DNA of 64,000 bases from Crenobacter cavernae (GCF_003355495.1 NZ_CP031337.1:1493001-1557000), one strand, 5' to 3'. Numbered from the stretch's first letter, positions 49,832 through 59,260 are shown. Translations and numbers: made by a program. Notes: a model not told the origin generated them from the letters alone.

Positions 49832-50943
49832 CAGTCGAACCTCCTCAGTGCGAGGCCGCAGGAAACCAGCAGCGAGGGCGCGTCGAGCAGCAGCGCCTTT
49901 GGGCGGATTGAGGTGGACTGCACCAGGGTGGTGAAGGGGTTGGCGATCATGGTGCTGATCTGGGTGCGGGCGGACACCGCGTCGTCGAGGCCGGGCAGGA
50001 GGCTCGAGCCGCCGGCGAGCAGCAGGTAGTCGACGCGCAGGTACTGCGACACGCTGACCGTGGTGTAGAAGAACTGCAGCGAACGCTGGATTTCCTGCGC
50101 GAGCGAGTCGACGAAGGGGTGCAGCAGTTCGGACTCGTAGCCGTCCGGCAGCGTCGACGCGCACTTGCCCTTTTCGGCCTCTTCATAAGTGATGCCGTAG
50201 CGGCGCTGGATGTCGCGCGTCAGCTGCTGGCCGCCGAACGCCTGCTCGCGGTAGTAGAGCTGCTGGCCGTTGCGGATCACGTTGCAGTAGATCTTGGTCG
50301 CGCCGATGTCGAACAGCGCGAAGGTCTGGTTCATGCCCTGCTCGGGCAGTTGCAACTGGATCTGTTCGAAAGCGGTCAGCGTCGCGAACGCGTCGATGTC
50401 GACCACCGACGCCTTCAGTCCGGCCATCTCGACCGCGGCGACGCGTTCCTCGACCTTTTCCTTGCGCGCGGCGCACAACATCACCTCGAGGTCGTCGGGG
50501 TTGTGCGCGGCGGGGCCGAGTACCTGGAAGTCGAGGTTCACTTCATCCAAAGCGAACGGGATGTACTGTTGCGCCTCGGACTCGATCATCTCCTCGAGGT
50601 CGTGGCTCTGCGCGACCGGGACCAGAATCTTCTTGTAGATCGCCATCGTGGTCGGCAGCGCCAGCGCGACGTCGCGCGTGGAGGTGCCGAGTTTCTGCCA
50701 GCCCTTGCGGATGGCGTCGGAGACCGCCTCGATATTGTTCAGGTTGCCGTCGACGACGGCGTCGCGCGGCAGCGCTTCGATGACGTAGCGGTCCACCTGA
50801 TAGTTCTTGCCCGAGCGCGAGATTTCGACGAGCTTGACCGCGCTACTGCTGATGTCGAGCCCGATGAGCGGCGCCTGGTGGATTTTTCTTAGCCCGATGC
50901 GGCTTAGCCAGTCTGAGCCTTGTGCAAGCTTGCCGGATAGCAT
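49831..50943 (-). CDS. pilM: Type IV pilus actin-like protein PilM
   Basis: 370 residues, actin/FtsA-like ATPase fold in the cytoplasm. PLIGLDISSSAVKLVEISRS is the phosphate-1 loop, FALFDIGATKIYCNVIRNGQ phosphate-2, and LLLAGGSSLLPGLDD the adenosine motif. Binds the PilN tail and helps organise the pilus machine. First gene of pilMNOPQ, divergent from ponA. Confidence 0.94.
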   Translation of the reverse strand: MLSGKLAQGSDWLSRIGLRKIHQAPLIGLDISSSAVKLVEISRSGKNYQVDRYVIEALPRDAVVDGNLNNIEAVSDAIRKGWQKLGTSTRDVALALPTTMAIYKKILVPVAQSHDLEEMIESEAQQYIPFALDEVNLDFQVLGPAAHNPDDLEVMLCAARKEKVEERVAAVEMAGLKASVVDIDAFATLTAFEQIQLQLPEQGMNQTFALFDIGATKIYCNVIRNGQQLYYREQAFGGQQLTRDIQRRYGITYEEAEKGKCASTLPDGYESELLHPFVDSLAQEIQRSLQFFYTTVSVSQYLRVDYLLLAGGSSLLPGLDDAVSARTQISTMIANPFTTLVQSTSIRPKALLLDAPSLLVSCGLALRRFD

Positions 50944-51021
50944 TCTTATAGTTTCCCGTGCAGGCGGCAGCGCCCCAGTCGCTGCCGTGGTAACGTTGTC
51001 TTGCGCCTTCTGCGAAGACGT

Positions 51022-51027
51022 TATAAT
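51022..51027 (+). promoter_or_regulatory. -10 element upstream of ponA
   Basis: Perfect TATAAT 31 bases before the ponA ATG. A TTGCGC at 51001-51006 gives only a 15-base spacer, so the -35 is uncertain. The region also holds the divergent pilM start. Confidence 0.4.
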
Positions 51028-51057
51028 CCGAACTCTCTCAGAAACCCTATCGAGAAT

Positions 51058-53445
51058 ATGTTGAAACGATTCTTTGCGCTCCTGGCCGGCCTCGCCGTCG
51101 GCGGCATCGTGCTCTTGGCCGGTGGAACGGTCATCGCGGTGATGCTGACCTATCCGCGCCTGCCGAGCCTGGACGTGCTGACCGACTACCGACCCAAGAT
51201 TCCGTTACGCGTTTTCAGCGCCGATAGCGTGCTGATCGGCGAATTCGGCGAGGAGCGCCGCTCCTTCGTCCGCATCCACGAAGTGCCCGAGTTGATGAAG
51301 CAGGCGATCCTTTCCGCCGAGGACGAGCGCTTCTACCAACATAGCGGTGTCGACTATGTAGGGGTTATGCGCGCAGCATTCGGGAACGTAGTATCCGGAC
51401 ATGCCAAGTCCGGTGCAAGTACGATCACCATGCAGGTGGCGAAAAATTTCTTTCTATCAAGCGAAAAGACCTTCACGCGCAAGTTCAACGAAGCGCTGTT
51501 GGCGTTCAAGATCGAGCATACGCTGAGCAAGGACCAGATCCTCGAACTTTATTTCAACCAGATCTACCTCGGCCAACGTGCCTACGGTTTCGCCGCCGCG
51601 GCGCAGGCCTACTACGGCAAGAGCCTGCAGCAATTGAACGTCGCCGAGATGGCGATGCTGGCCGGCCTGCCGAAGGCGCCGTCCGCGTATAACCCGATCG
51701 TCAACCCGGACCGCGCGCGCTTGCGTCAGCTCTACGTGCTGCGCCGTATGCGCGAACTCAACTACATCACGCCGGCCCAGTACGACGAGGCGAAGAACCA
51801 GCCTTCGCACGCCGCGCCGCAGGGCTCGGACGTCAACCTGCCTGCGCAGTACGTCGCCGAGATGGTGCGCCAGGCGATGTACACGCGCTATCAGGACCGT
51901 GCCTATACCGACGGCTTCAAGGTGTACACGACGATCGACAGCCTCCACCAGCGGTGGGCTTTCGACGCGCTGCGCGCCGGCCTGACCGACTACGACCGCC
52001 GCCTCGGCTACCGCGGTCCGGAATCCTTCGTCGACCTGTCGACGCTGCCGTCGGGCACCGAGCGCGACGAGGCGCTCGAGGACACGTTGGCCGAGATCCG
52101 CGACAGCGGCGACATGCAGCCGGCGGTGGTGCTCTCGGCCAACCCTGCAGAGGTGCGCGCCTTCGTGCGCGGCGGCAAGGTCGCGGTGGTCAAGGGGCAG
52201 GGCCTGTCGTTCGCGCGCCGCGCGCTGAGCCCGAAGTTGACGCCGGCGCAGCAGATCCGTCCCGGCGCGGTGGTGCGCATCCGCGCGAATCCGAAGGGCT
52301 ATTGGGAGATCGTGCAGATGCCCGAAGTCGAGGGCGGCTTCGTGTCGCTCGATCCGCGCACCGGTGCGATCCGTTCGCTGGTCGGCGGCTTCGACTTCAA
52401 CCGGCGTAGCTTCAACCACGTCACGCAGGCGTGGCGTCAGCCGGGCTCGTCGTTCAAGCCCTTCATCTATTCGGCCGGCCTCGAGCGCGGCTTCACGCCG
52501 GCGAGCATGGTCAACGACGCGCCGCTGGTGATCGACCCGCAGACGCTGGGCGGCCAGCGCTGGGAGCCGAAGAACGACGACGGCAAGTTCTACGGCATGA
52601 TGACGATGCGCCGCGCGCTGGCGCTGTCGAAGAACCTGGTGTCGGTGCGCATCCTGATGTCGATCGGCACCGACTACGCTCAGCAGTACATCCAGCGCTT
52701 CGGCTTCGGCCCCAAGCAGCACCCGGCCTACCTGACGATGGCGCTCGGCGCCGGCATGGTGACGCCGCTGCAGATGGCCGAGGGCTACGCGGTGTTCGCC
52801 AACGGTGGCTACCGCGTGCGCGCCTACTTTGTCGACCGCATCGAAGACCCGCGCGGCAAGGTGCTGGCCAAGACCGCGCCGGCGGTCGCCGGCCAGAACG
52901 CGCCGCAGGCGATCGACCCGCGCAACGCCTTCATCATGAGCACGATGATGCGCGACGTGGTGCGCTTCGGCACCGCCAACCGCGCGATGAGCCTCGGCCG
53001 CATGGACCTGGCCGGCAAGACCGGCACCACCAACGAGAACCGCGACGCGTGGTTCTCCGGCTTCAACCCGAACCTGGTCGCGATCACCTGGGTCGGCTAC
53101 GACCAGCCCAAGAGCCTCGGCCGCTACGGCTACGGCGGCACGGTGGCGCTGCCGATCTGGATCAACTACATGGCCAACGCGCTCAAGGGGCAGCCGGAAG
53201 TCGAACTGCCGCCGCCTAACGGCGTGGTGGTGCGCGCCGGCGGCGGCTTGCGCGGCGGCGACGAGTACTTCTACGAGGAGTACCAGCGCACCAATCCGGA
53301 GCTGAGGGTGGACAACAGCGGCAGCGTGCCCGGCGCCCGCCGGCCGGAAGCGTCCAATGGTGCGGCCGAAGAGGGGGGCGACGCCGGCAGCGACAGCGCG
53401 CCGGCAGAGGATGCGGTCGAGAACGTCAAGGAGCTGCTGTTCTGA
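51058..53445 (+). CDS. ponA: Penicillin-binding protein 1A
   Basis: 795 residues. Bifunctional class A PBP: an N-terminal membrane anchor (FFALLAGLAVGGIVLLAGG), transglycosylase domain (AEDERFYQHSGVDYVGVMRA with the catalytic Glu, ASTITMQVAKNFF, KFNEALLAFKIE) and transpeptidase domain (SxxK in QPGSSFKPFIYS, about residue 463; SSN-like ALSKN; KTGT in DLAGKTGTTNENRDAWF). Builds peptidoglycan. Divergent from pilM, as in Neisseria and Pseudomonas. A disordered Gly/Ala/Glu-rich tail ends it. Confidence 0.95.
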   Translation: MLKRFFALLAGLAVGGIVLLAGGTVIAVMLTYPRLPSLDVLTDYRPKIPLRVFSADSVLIGEFGEERRSFVRIHEVPELMKQAILSAEDERFYQHSGVDYVGVMRAAFGNVVSGHAKSGASTITMQVAKNFFLSSEKTFTRKFNEALLAFKIEHTLSKDQILELYFNQIYLGQRAYGFAAAAQAYYGKSLQQLNVAEMAMLAGLPKAPSAYNPIVNPDRARLRQLYVLRRMRELNYITPAQYDEAKNQPSHAAPQGSDVNLPAQYVAEMVRQAMYTRYQDRAYTDGFKVYTTIDSLHQRWAFDALRAGLTDYDRRLGYRGPESFVDLSTLPSGTERDEALEDTLAEIRDSGDMQPAVVLSANPAEVRAFVRGGKVAVVKGQGLSFARRALSPKLTPAQQIRPGAVVRIRANPKGYWEIVQMPEVEGGFVSLDPRTGAIRSLVGGFDFNRRSFNHVTQAWRQPGSSFKPFIYSAGLERGFTPASMVNDAPLVIDPQTLGGQRWEPKNDDGKFYGMMTMRRALALSKNLVSVRILMSIGTDYAQQYIQRFGFGPKQHPAYLTMALGAGMVTPLQMAEGYAVFANGGYRVRAYFVDRIEDPRGKVLAKTAPAVAGQNAPQAIDPRNAFIMSTMMRDVVRFGTANRAMSLGRMDLAGKTGTTNENRDAWFSGFNPNLVAITWVGYDQPKSLGRYGYGGTVALPIWINYMANALKGQPEVELPPPNGVVVRAGGGLRGGDEYFYEEYQRTNPELRVDNSGSVPGARRPEASNGAAEEGGDAGSDSAPAEDAVENVKELLF

Positions 53446-53468
53446 CGATCCGCTTACCCGTGGACGTT

Positions 53469-53502
53469 AAAAATGCCCGCTCTGGTGAGCGGGCATTTTT
53501 TT
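53469..53502. terminator. Terminator between convergent ponA and slipin genes
   Basis: AAAAATGCCCGCTC, loop TGGT, GAGCGGGCATTTTTTT. A single exact 12-mer follows it at 53520-53531. Confidence 0.92.
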
Positions 53503-53519
53503 GGGCGGGGCTGGGCACG

Positions 53520-53531
53520 GGTTGGCCGAGC
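53520..53531 (+). repeat. Single intergenic uptake-like 12-mer
   Basis: GGTTGGCCGAGCCC, 18 bases after the ponA/slipin terminator, not paired with an inverted copy. Confidence 0.85.
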
Positions 53532-53556
53532 CCGTCGGCTGGCCGGCAGGTGGGCG

Positions 53557-54327
53557 TCACGCCGGCGGCGTTTTGTCCGGATTGAGCAGCGCCCCGATGA
53601 GGTCCATCGGCAGCGGAAACACGATGGTCGAACTCTTGTCGCCGGCGATATTGGTCAGCGTCTGCAGATAGCGCAGCTGGATCGCCTGCGGCTCCCGGGC
53701 CAGCAATTGCGCGGCCTGCAGCAGTTTTTCCGCGGCCTGCAGCTCGCCTTCGGCGTGGATGACCTTCGCGCGCCTCTCCCGTTCCGCCTCGGCCTGCTTG
53801 GCGATCGCGATGACCATCGATTCCTTCAAGTCGACGTTCTTGATCTCGACGTTGGACACCTTGATGCCCCAGGCGTTGGTCTGCGCGTCGAGCGCCTTCT
53901 GGATGTCGAGGTTGAGCCGTTCGCGTTCGGCGAGCAGCTCGTCCAGCTCGTGCTTGCCGAGCACCGAACGCAGCGTCGTCTGCGACAACTGGCTGGTGGC
54001 CTCGGGGAACTGGGCGACCTGGATGATCGCCTTTTCCGGGTCGACCACGCGGAAGTACACCACCGCGCTGACGTTGACCGACACGTTGTCGCGCGTGATC
54101 AAGTCCTGCGGCGGCACGGCGAACACCACGGTGCGCAGGTCGACCCGCACCACCTGCTGCACCCCCGGGATGATGACCACCAGGCCCGGCCCCTTGACCT
54201 TCCAGAAGCGGCCGAGCATGAACACCACGCCGCGTTCGTATTCGCGGAAGATGCGGAACGCCGAGATCACTATCAGCGCGGCCAGCACGAATGCCGCGCC
54301 GCTGAAGCCCAATGTAAACCCCGTCAT
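53557..54327 (-). CDS. Slipin (SPFH/band 7 family membrane protein)
   Basis: 256 residues. One N-terminal membrane helix (GAAFVLAALIVISAFRIF) then the SPFH domain: REYERGVVFMLGRFWKVKGP, RVDLRTVVFAVPPQDLITRD, and a coiled-coil tail rich in Ala/Glu (ERRAKVIHAEGELQAAEKL). Forms membrane microdomain scaffolds; partner NfeD is thought to process or assist it. ATG 54327 overlaps the nfeD stop by four bases. Confidence 0.92.
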   Translation of the reverse strand: MTGFTLGFSGAAFVLAALIVISAFRIFREYERGVVFMLGRFWKVKGPGLVVIIPGVQQVVRVDLRTVVFAVPPQDLITRDNVSVNVSAVVYFRVVDPEKAIIQVAQFPEATSQLSQTTLRSVLGKHELDELLAERERLNLDIQKALDAQTNAWGIKVSNVEIKNVDLKESMVIAIAKQAEAERERRAKVIHAEGELQAAEKLLQAAQLLAREPQAIQLRYLQTLTNIAGDKSSTIVFPLPMDLIGALLNPDKTPPA

Positions 54328-55751
54328 CGCTGTTCTCCTTGAGAGTCGTCGAGCGGCTCGACGATCAGGGTCAGGCCGTCGCGGCCGATGACCCGTACCG
54401 GCATGCCGCGCCCGAGTGCTACCGTGCTGCGCACCCGCCATTGCTCGCCCTGTACGCTCGCCCAACCTTCCGTCGCGGTGTCGCCGGGCGGCATGTCATC
54501 CAGCATGACCCCGACGCTGGCGGCCAGCGCTTCCTTGCCGCTGACCACCGGACGCCGGCGCGCCTTCAGCGCGAGGCCGGAGACGCCGAAGATGAACAAG
54601 GCGGTCGTGGCGGCCAGCGTCGCGACCAGCGCGACCGGGATGCCGAGGCCCGGTACGTCGGTGTCGATCAGCAACAGCGCGCCGATCGAGAACGCGACGA
54701 TGCCGCCGATGCCGAGCGTGCCGAAGCTCGGCAGGAAGGCCTCGGCCAACAGCAAGGCGAGGCCGAGCAGGATCAGCGCGAGCCCGGTGTAGTTGATCGG
54801 CAAGAGCTGCAAGGCGAACAGGCCGACCAAGAGGCAGATCGCGCCGACGACGCCCGGCAGCACGAAGCCCGGGTTGGAGAACTCGAAGATCAGCCCATAG
54901 ATGCCGATCATCATCAGGATCAGCGCGATGCTCGGGTCGGTGAGCGTGGCGAGCAGGCGGTCGCGCCAGTCCGGCTCTAGCCTTACCAGCACGGCGCCGG
55001 CGGTGTGCAGCACGCGCGTACCCGCGGCGGTGGCCACTTTGCGGCCGTCGAGCTTGTGCAACAATTCCGGCACGTCGCGCGCCAAGACGTCGACCACCTT
55101 TTGCGCCAGCGCTTCGTCGGCCGACAGGCTGACCGCCTCGCGTACCGCGCGTTCGGCCCAGTCCGCATTGCGTCCGCGCAGCTGCGCGAGCCCGCGGATG
55201 TAGGCCGCGGCGTCGTTCACCTGCTTCTTCTCCATCGTGCTTGGCGATTCTGCCCCGCCCGGGCTGGCGCCGGCCTTGCCGCGCTTGCCCTCGTCGGGCG
55301 CCTTGCCGGGCGGCTGCTCCGGCCCGCCTATGCCGATCTGCACCGGTGTCGCCGCCCCCAGGTTGGTGCCGGGCGCCATCGCGGCGAAGTGGCTCGCGTA
55401 GAGGATGTAGGTGCCGGCGCTGGCGGCCCGCGCGCCGCCCGGGGCGATGTAGGTGGCGACCGGCACCGGCGAGGCCAGGATGGCCTGGATGATCTGGCGC
55501 ATCGCCACGTCGAGCCCGCCGGGGGTGTCCATCTGCAACACGACGAGCTGCGCCCGTTCCTGCTGCGCGTGGGCGAGGCTGCGAACGACGAAATCGGCGC
55601 GTGCCGGACCGATCGCGCCTTGCAGCGGGATGACCATGACGGCTTGCGGCGCCGCTTTCACGTCCGTCAACGCCAAACCGAAGCAGAGAACGGCGGCAAG
55701 TAGCCGGGCGAAGTGCGCGCGCAAACGGTGCGGAAGGCCGGCCGGTTTCAT
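54324..55751 (-). CDS. NfeD (STOPP) membrane serine protease, slipin partner
   Basis: 475 residues. Signal-like N-terminus, a ClpP/SppA-type serine protease domain (VLQMDTPGGLDVAMRQIIQA; catalytic Ser in GARAASAGTYILYASH; Lys in TMEKKQVNDAAAYIRGLA), then five membrane segments (LILMMIGIYGLIFEFSNPGF etc.) and a C-terminal OB-fold (GWASVQGEQWRVRSTVAL). Long NfeD form. Translationally coupled to slipin. A Gly/Pro/Lys-rich insert sits between residues about 138 and 170. Confidence 0.92.
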   Translation of the reverse strand: MKPAGLPHRLRAHFARLLAAVLCFGLALTDVKAAPQAVMVIPLQGAIGPARADFVVRSLAHAQQERAQLVVLQMDTPGGLDVAMRQIIQAILASPVPVATYIAPGGARAASAGTYILYASHFAAMAPGTNLGAATPVQIGIGGPEQPPGKAPDEGKRGKAGASPGGAESPSTMEKKQVNDAAAYIRGLAQLRGRNADWAERAVREAVSLSADEALAQKVVDVLARDVPELLHKLDGRKVATAAGTRVLHTAGAVLVRLEPDWRDRLLATLTDPSIALILMMIGIYGLIFEFSNPGFVLPGVVGAICLLVGLFALQLLPINYTGLALILLGLALLLAEAFLPSFGTLGIGGIVAFSIGALLLIDTDVPGLGIPVALVATLAATTALFIFGVSGLALKARRRPVVSGKEALAASVGVMLDDMPPGDTATEGWASVQGEQWRVRSTVALGRGMPVRVIGRDGLTLIVEPLDDSQGEQR

Positions 55752-56055
55752 CGCGGCGAGCCTTCTGGCTGCCTGCCTGCAAGCGGGGTGGGCCGGATGG
55801 GCGGGGTGGGCATGATGTCAAATCCAGCGGAGGTTCAGTCTCCGGTGCAGGAAGAGGCGAGGAGATATCAGCAGTATAGGTTAGCGCGGCATGCGCCTTT
55901 TTCCGCCCCGGCGGGACTCGCCGGGTGTGGCGGGCGGCGGAGGCGATGAGTCGAAGGATGGCCAGGGTTGGCCGAGGCGGCGGGCGACAAAAAACCCGCA
56001 GAGCCTTTGCTGTGCGGGTTGTAGGGAATGTTTCGTGCTGCTTGGGAACTGAAGG
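55752..56055. other. Intergenic region between tRNA-Arg and nfeD
   Basis: About 300 bases with a near motif GGTTGGCCGAGG (55966-55977) and the tRNA terminator (55989-56020). Nothing else supportable. Confidence 0.7.
55989..56020 (-). terminator. Terminator of tRNA-Arg
   Basis: On the minus strand AACCCGCA, loop, TGCGGGTT followed by six T, about 35 bases after the tRNA. Confidence 0.85.
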
Positions 56056-56130
56056 TGGTGCCCCCGACAGGAATCGAACCTGTAACTGCCCCTTAGGAGG
56101 GGGCCGTTATATCCATTTAACTACGGAGAC
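56056..56130 (-). tRNA. tRNA-Arg, anticodon CCT
   Basis: 75 bases including an encoded CCA. Acceptor GTCTCCG pairs with CGGGGGC; the anticodon arm is GCCCC-CTCCTAA-GGGGC, giving anticodon CCT (reads AGG); the T arm is ACAGG-TTCGATT-CCTGT. AGG is a rare Arg codon in this GC-rich genome. Stands alone between ispB and nfeD. Confidence 0.95.
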
Positions 56131-56142
56131 AGCCTTGAAAAC

Positions 56143-57114
56143 TTACGCGTTGCGCCGGACCGACAGCTCGGCCAACTCGGCGAGCGCGGTGCGGACCGGC
56201 GTGTCCGGCAGCGCGGCGAGCGCCGCGACGGCGCGGCGGGCTGCCGCTTCGGCTTCGGCGCGAGCGTAGTCGAGCGCGCCGCAGGATTGTACCGCAGCGA
56301 GCACCTCGGGGAAATGATCGCGGCCGGCGCGTTCGAGCGCGTCGCGCACTTTGCGGGCGGAGGCCTCGTCGCCCTGGCGCATGACATAGATCAGCGGCAG
56401 CGTCGGCTTGCCCTCGGCCAGGTCGTCGCCGAGGCTCTTGCCGATGGTTTCGGCGTCGCCGGAATAGTCGAGCACGTCGTCGATGATCTGGAACGCGGTG
56501 CCGAGGTGCATGCCGTAGTCGGCCAGCGCCTGTTCCTGCTCGGGTGTCGCGCCTGCGATCAGCGCGCCGACGCGGGCGGCGGCCTCGAACAGCTTGGCGG
56601 TCTTGTACTGGATCACCTGCAGGTAGGCGGCTTCGTCGATATCGGTGTTGCCGATGTTCAGAAGCTGGAGCACCTCGCCCTCGGCGATGATGTTGGTCGC
56701 GTCGGCCATCACGTCGAGGATGCGCATGTCCTGCGTCGCGACCATCATCTGGAACGCGCGCGTGTAGAGGAAGTCGCCGACCAGCACCGCGGCGGCGTTG
56801 CCGAACAGCGCATTGGCGGTGTCACGGCCGCGTCGCAGGTCGGATTCGTCGACGACGTCGTCGTGCAAGAGCGTCGCGGTGTGGATGAATTCGACCATCG
56901 CCGCCAGCTCGAACAGGTGCTCGCCGTCGTAATCGAGCGCGCGGCCCGCCAACAGCGTGAGCGCCGGGCGAAGGCGCTTGCCGCCGGCGCCGATGATGTA
57001 TTCGGCCACCTGGCGGATCAGTACCACGTCGGAGTGGAGGCGCGACCGGATGACGCGGTCGACGGTCTGCATGTCGTCGGCGATCAGCGACTTGAAGAGC
57101 GGGGCGGTAGACAC
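56143..57114 (-). CDS. ispB: Octaprenyl diphosphate synthase
   Basis: 323 residues, identical in length to the E. coli enzyme. Makes the C40 side chain of ubiquinone. First aspartate-rich motif LLHDDVVDESDLRRG, second IDDVLDYSGD, plus GGKRLRPALTLLAGRAL at the N-terminus. GTG 57114 is used because family members begin a few residues before PLFKSLIADDMQ; no clear Shine-Dalgarno. Divergent from rplU, the classical ispB-rplU-rpmA-obg arrangement. Confidence 0.92.
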   Translation of the reverse strand: MSTAPLFKSLIADDMQTVDRVIRSRLHSDVVLIRQVAEYIIGAGGKRLRPALTLLAGRALDYDGEHLFELAAMVEFIHTATLLHDDVVDESDLRRGRDTANALFGNAAAVLVGDFLYTRAFQMMVATQDMRILDVMADATNIIAEGEVLQLLNIGNTDIDEAAYLQVIQYKTAKLFEAAARVGALIAGATPEQEQALADYGMHLGTAFQIIDDVLDYSGDAETIGKSLGDDLAEGKPTLPLIYVMRQGDEASARKVRDALERAGRDHFPEVLAAVQSCGALDYARAEAEAAARRAVAALAALPDTPVRTALAELAELSVRRNA

Positions 57115-57214
57115 GGTGTTGTTGTTTGGCGGGCCTGAAAGCGCGGGATCATACCAGAAAAGCCCGCCGGACCGTAGGCGCCGGACGTCGGCAAGACCGG
57201 GTCTTGCGAAAAAG

Positions 57215-57243
57215 TTGACGCGTTTCAGTGACTTGCGTAATAT
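57215..57243 (+). promoter_or_regulatory. Sigma-70 promoter of rplU-rpmA
   Basis: TTGACG (57215-57220), 17-base spacer, TAATAT (57238-57243), 56 bases before the rplU ATG. Confidence 0.7.
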
Positions 57244-57298
57244 TGCGGGCTCCGCGTTTTGCGCGCGGAAGCAATGCAATTTTCAGGAGCTCATGCGA

Positions 57299-57610
57299 AT
57301 GTATGCGGTCATAAAAACCGGCGGTAAGCAATATAAAGTTGCCGTCGGCGAAAAACTCAACGTAGAACAGATACCTGCAGACGTCGACAGCCAAATCGTA
57401 CTTGAAGAAGTGCTGATGGTGGCGGACGGTGATCAGGTGGTGATTGGTGCTCCGCTGGTGGAAGGCGCCGTCGTGAAAGCGACCGTCGTGTCCCACGGCC
57501 GTGGTGAAAAGATCCGCATCTTCAAGATGCGTCGTCGTAAGCACTACCAGAAGCGTCAGGGTCATCGTCAGAACTTCACCGAACTCCGCATCGACGAGAT
57601 TTCGAAGTAA
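57299..57610 (+). CDS. rplU: 50S ribosomal protein L21
   Basis: 103 residues, the standard L21 length, MYAVIKTGGKQYKVAVGEKL to the RRRKHYQKRQGHRQ rRNA-binding tail. ATG 57299 is used as AGGAG (57285-57289) is nine bases upstream; ATG 57293 is too close. Gene codons are less extreme in GC and typical of highly expressed genes. First of rplU-rpmA(-obg). Confidence 0.97.
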   Translation: MYAVIKTGGKQYKVAVGEKLNVEQIPADVDSQIVLEEVLMVADGDQVVIGAPLVEGAVVKATVVSHGRGEKIRIFKMRRRKHYQKRQGHRQNFTELRIDEISK

Positions 57611-57625
57611 TCAGGAGATACAGTC

Positions 57626-57901
57626 ATGGCACACAAGAAAGCTGGCGGTAGCTCCCGCAACGGCCGCGACTCCGAAGCTAAACGCCTGGGCGTGAAAGTA
57701 TTCGGCAGCGAACTGATCCCGGCCGGTTCCATCATCGTGCGTCAGCGCGGTACCCGCTTCCACGCTGGCGACAACGTCGGCATGGGCAAGGACCACACCT
57801 TGTTCGCCAAGGTCGACGGTTACGTCGAGTTCACCACCAAGGGTGCGCTGAACCGCAAGACCGTGAGCGTGCTGCCGTACACCGGCGCGGACGCCGAGTA
57901 A
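57626..57901 (+). CDS. rpmA: 50S ribosomal protein L27
   Basis: 91 residues, starting MAHKKAGGSSRNGRDSEAK, whose N-terminal tail reaches the peptidyl-transferase centre. 15 bases after rplU; AGGAG precedes the ATG. A terminator follows. Confidence 0.97.
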   Translation: MAHKKAGGSSRNGRDSEAKRLGVKVFGSELIPAGSIIVRQRGTRFHAGDNVGMGKDHTLFAKVDGYVEFTTKGALNRKTVSVLPYTGADAE

Positions 57902-57918
57902 TTCGGTTCCGTCACGTC

Positions 57919-57951
57919 GAAAAAGCCCTGTCCTCGGGATAGGGCTTTTTT
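57919..57951 (+). terminator. Terminator after rpmA
   Basis: AAAAAGCCCTGTCC/GGATAGGGCTTTTTT-type stem with a T6 run, 18 bases after the stop. obg may still be read through or have its own promoter. Confidence 0.9.
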
Positions 57952-57989
57952 GTTTGTCCGGAACCGCGAGGTGTCGGACCTGAAGGGCG

Positions 57990-58001
57990 GCTCGGCCAAC
58001 C
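57990..58001 (-). repeat. Single intergenic uptake-like 12-mer upstream of obg
   Basis: GGCTCGGCCAACCTT, 38 bases before the obg start, between the rpmA terminator and the ribosome binding site. Confidence 0.85.
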
Positions 58002-58038
58002 TTGAGGCCCGATTCCTCATGCATTGGAGGAGAGAAAA

Positions 58039-59160
58039 GTGAAATTCATCGACGAAGCCCGCATCGAAGTGGTGGGCGGTAAGGGCGGCAACGGCGCGTC
58101 GAGCTTCCGACGCGAGAAGTTTGTGCCGTTCGGCGGCCCGGACGGCGGCGACGGCGGCCGCGGCGGCAGCGTGTACGCGGTGGCCGACGAGAACGTCAAT
58201 ACGCTGGTCGAGTACCGTTTCGTCAAGCGCTATCAGGCGCTCAACGGCGAGAAGGGGCACGGCGCCGACTGCTACGGCAAGGGAGCCGACGACATCGAGC
58301 TGCACATGCCAGTCGGCACGGTGATCGTCGACATCGACACCGAAGAGACGGTCGCCGACCTGACGCACCACGGCCAGCGCGTCGTGCTCGCCAAAGGCGG
58401 CAAGGGCGGCCTCGGCAACATCCACTTCAAGTCGTCGACCAACCGCGCGCCGCGCCAGTGCACGCCGGGTGAGTCGGGCGAGATGCGCGCGCTCAAGCTC
58501 GAATTGAAGGTGCTGGCCGACGTCGGCCTGCTCGGCATGCCAAACGCCGGCAAGTCGACCTTCATCCGCTCGGTGTCGGCCGCCAAGCCCAAGGTCGCCG
58601 ACTACCCGTTCACCACGCTGCACCCGAACCTCGGCGTGGTGCGCATGAGCGATACGTCGAGCTTCGTGATCGCCGACATCCCCGGCCTGATCGAGGGCGC
58701 GGCCGAAGGCGCCGGCCTCGGCCACCGCTTCCTCAAGCACTTGAGCCGCACCGGCCTGTTGCTGCACATCGTCGACGTCGCGCCGTTCGACCCGGAAGTC
58801 GACCCGGTGCGCGAGGCGAACGCGATCGTAGAGGAACTGAAGAAGTACGACGAGGAGCTGTACGACAAGCCGCGCTGGCTGGTGCTGAACAAGCTCGACA
58901 TGGTGCCCGGGGACGGGCGCCGGGAAGTCGTCGACGCCTTCCTTGCCGCCTTCGACTGGCCGCTTGAGAACCCGGACGACCGCTTCGCCTTCGACACCGG
59001 GGCCAAGCGCCACTTCGTGATCTCGGCGCTGACCGGCGAGGGCACGAAGGAGCTCACCTACGCGATCAAGGACTACCTCGACGCGCGCCGCGCCGCAGAG
59101 CGCGCCGCCCGCGGCGAAGAGCCGACCGAGGCGCCCAAGCCCTACGATCCGCTGGCCTGA
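58039..59160 (+). CDS. obg: Obg/CgtA ribosome-assembly GTPase
   Basis: 373 residues. The glycine-rich Obg fold (residues 1-158, with GGKGGNGASSFRREKFVPFG and PDGGDGGRGGSVYAV) precedes the GTPase domain (G1 GMPNAGKST, G3 DIPGLIEGAAEGAGLGHRFL, G4 NKLD). Acts in 50S maturation. GTG 58039 is chosen since GGAGGAGAG sits just before it; TTG 58024 is in frame but would disrupt this. Short charged C-terminal tail. Confidence 0.95.
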   Translation: MKFIDEARIEVVGGKGGNGASSFRREKFVPFGGPDGGDGGRGGSVYAVADENVNTLVEYRFVKRYQALNGEKGHGADCYGKGADDIELHMPVGTVIVDIDTEETVADLTHHGQRVVLAKGGKGGLGNIHFKSSTNRAPRQCTPGESGEMRALKLELKVLADVGLLGMPNAGKSTFIRSVSAAKPKVADYPFTTLHPNLGVVRMSDTSSFVIADIPGLIEGAAEGAGLGHRFLKHLSRTGLLLHIVDVAPFDPEVDPVREANAIVEELKKYDEELYDKPRWLVLNKLDMVPGDGRREVVDAFLAAFDWPLENPDDRFAFDTGAKRHFVISALTGEGTKELTYAIKDYLDARRAAERAARGEEPTEAPKPYDPLA

Positions 59161-59180
59161 GCCCTTTCAGGCTCGGCCGA

Positions 59181-59213
59181 CGCCCCGTCTACCTCAGGTA
59201 GCGGGGCGTTTTT
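59181..59213 (+). terminator. Terminator of obg
   Basis: CGCCCCGTCTACCT and AGGTAGCGGGGCG stem, T5, starting 20 bases after the stop. Confidence 0.9.
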
Positions 59214-59260
59214 GCTGCGCCGCGCTTGTCAGCGCCGCGTCGCGCTGGCAAGGTCGCGGG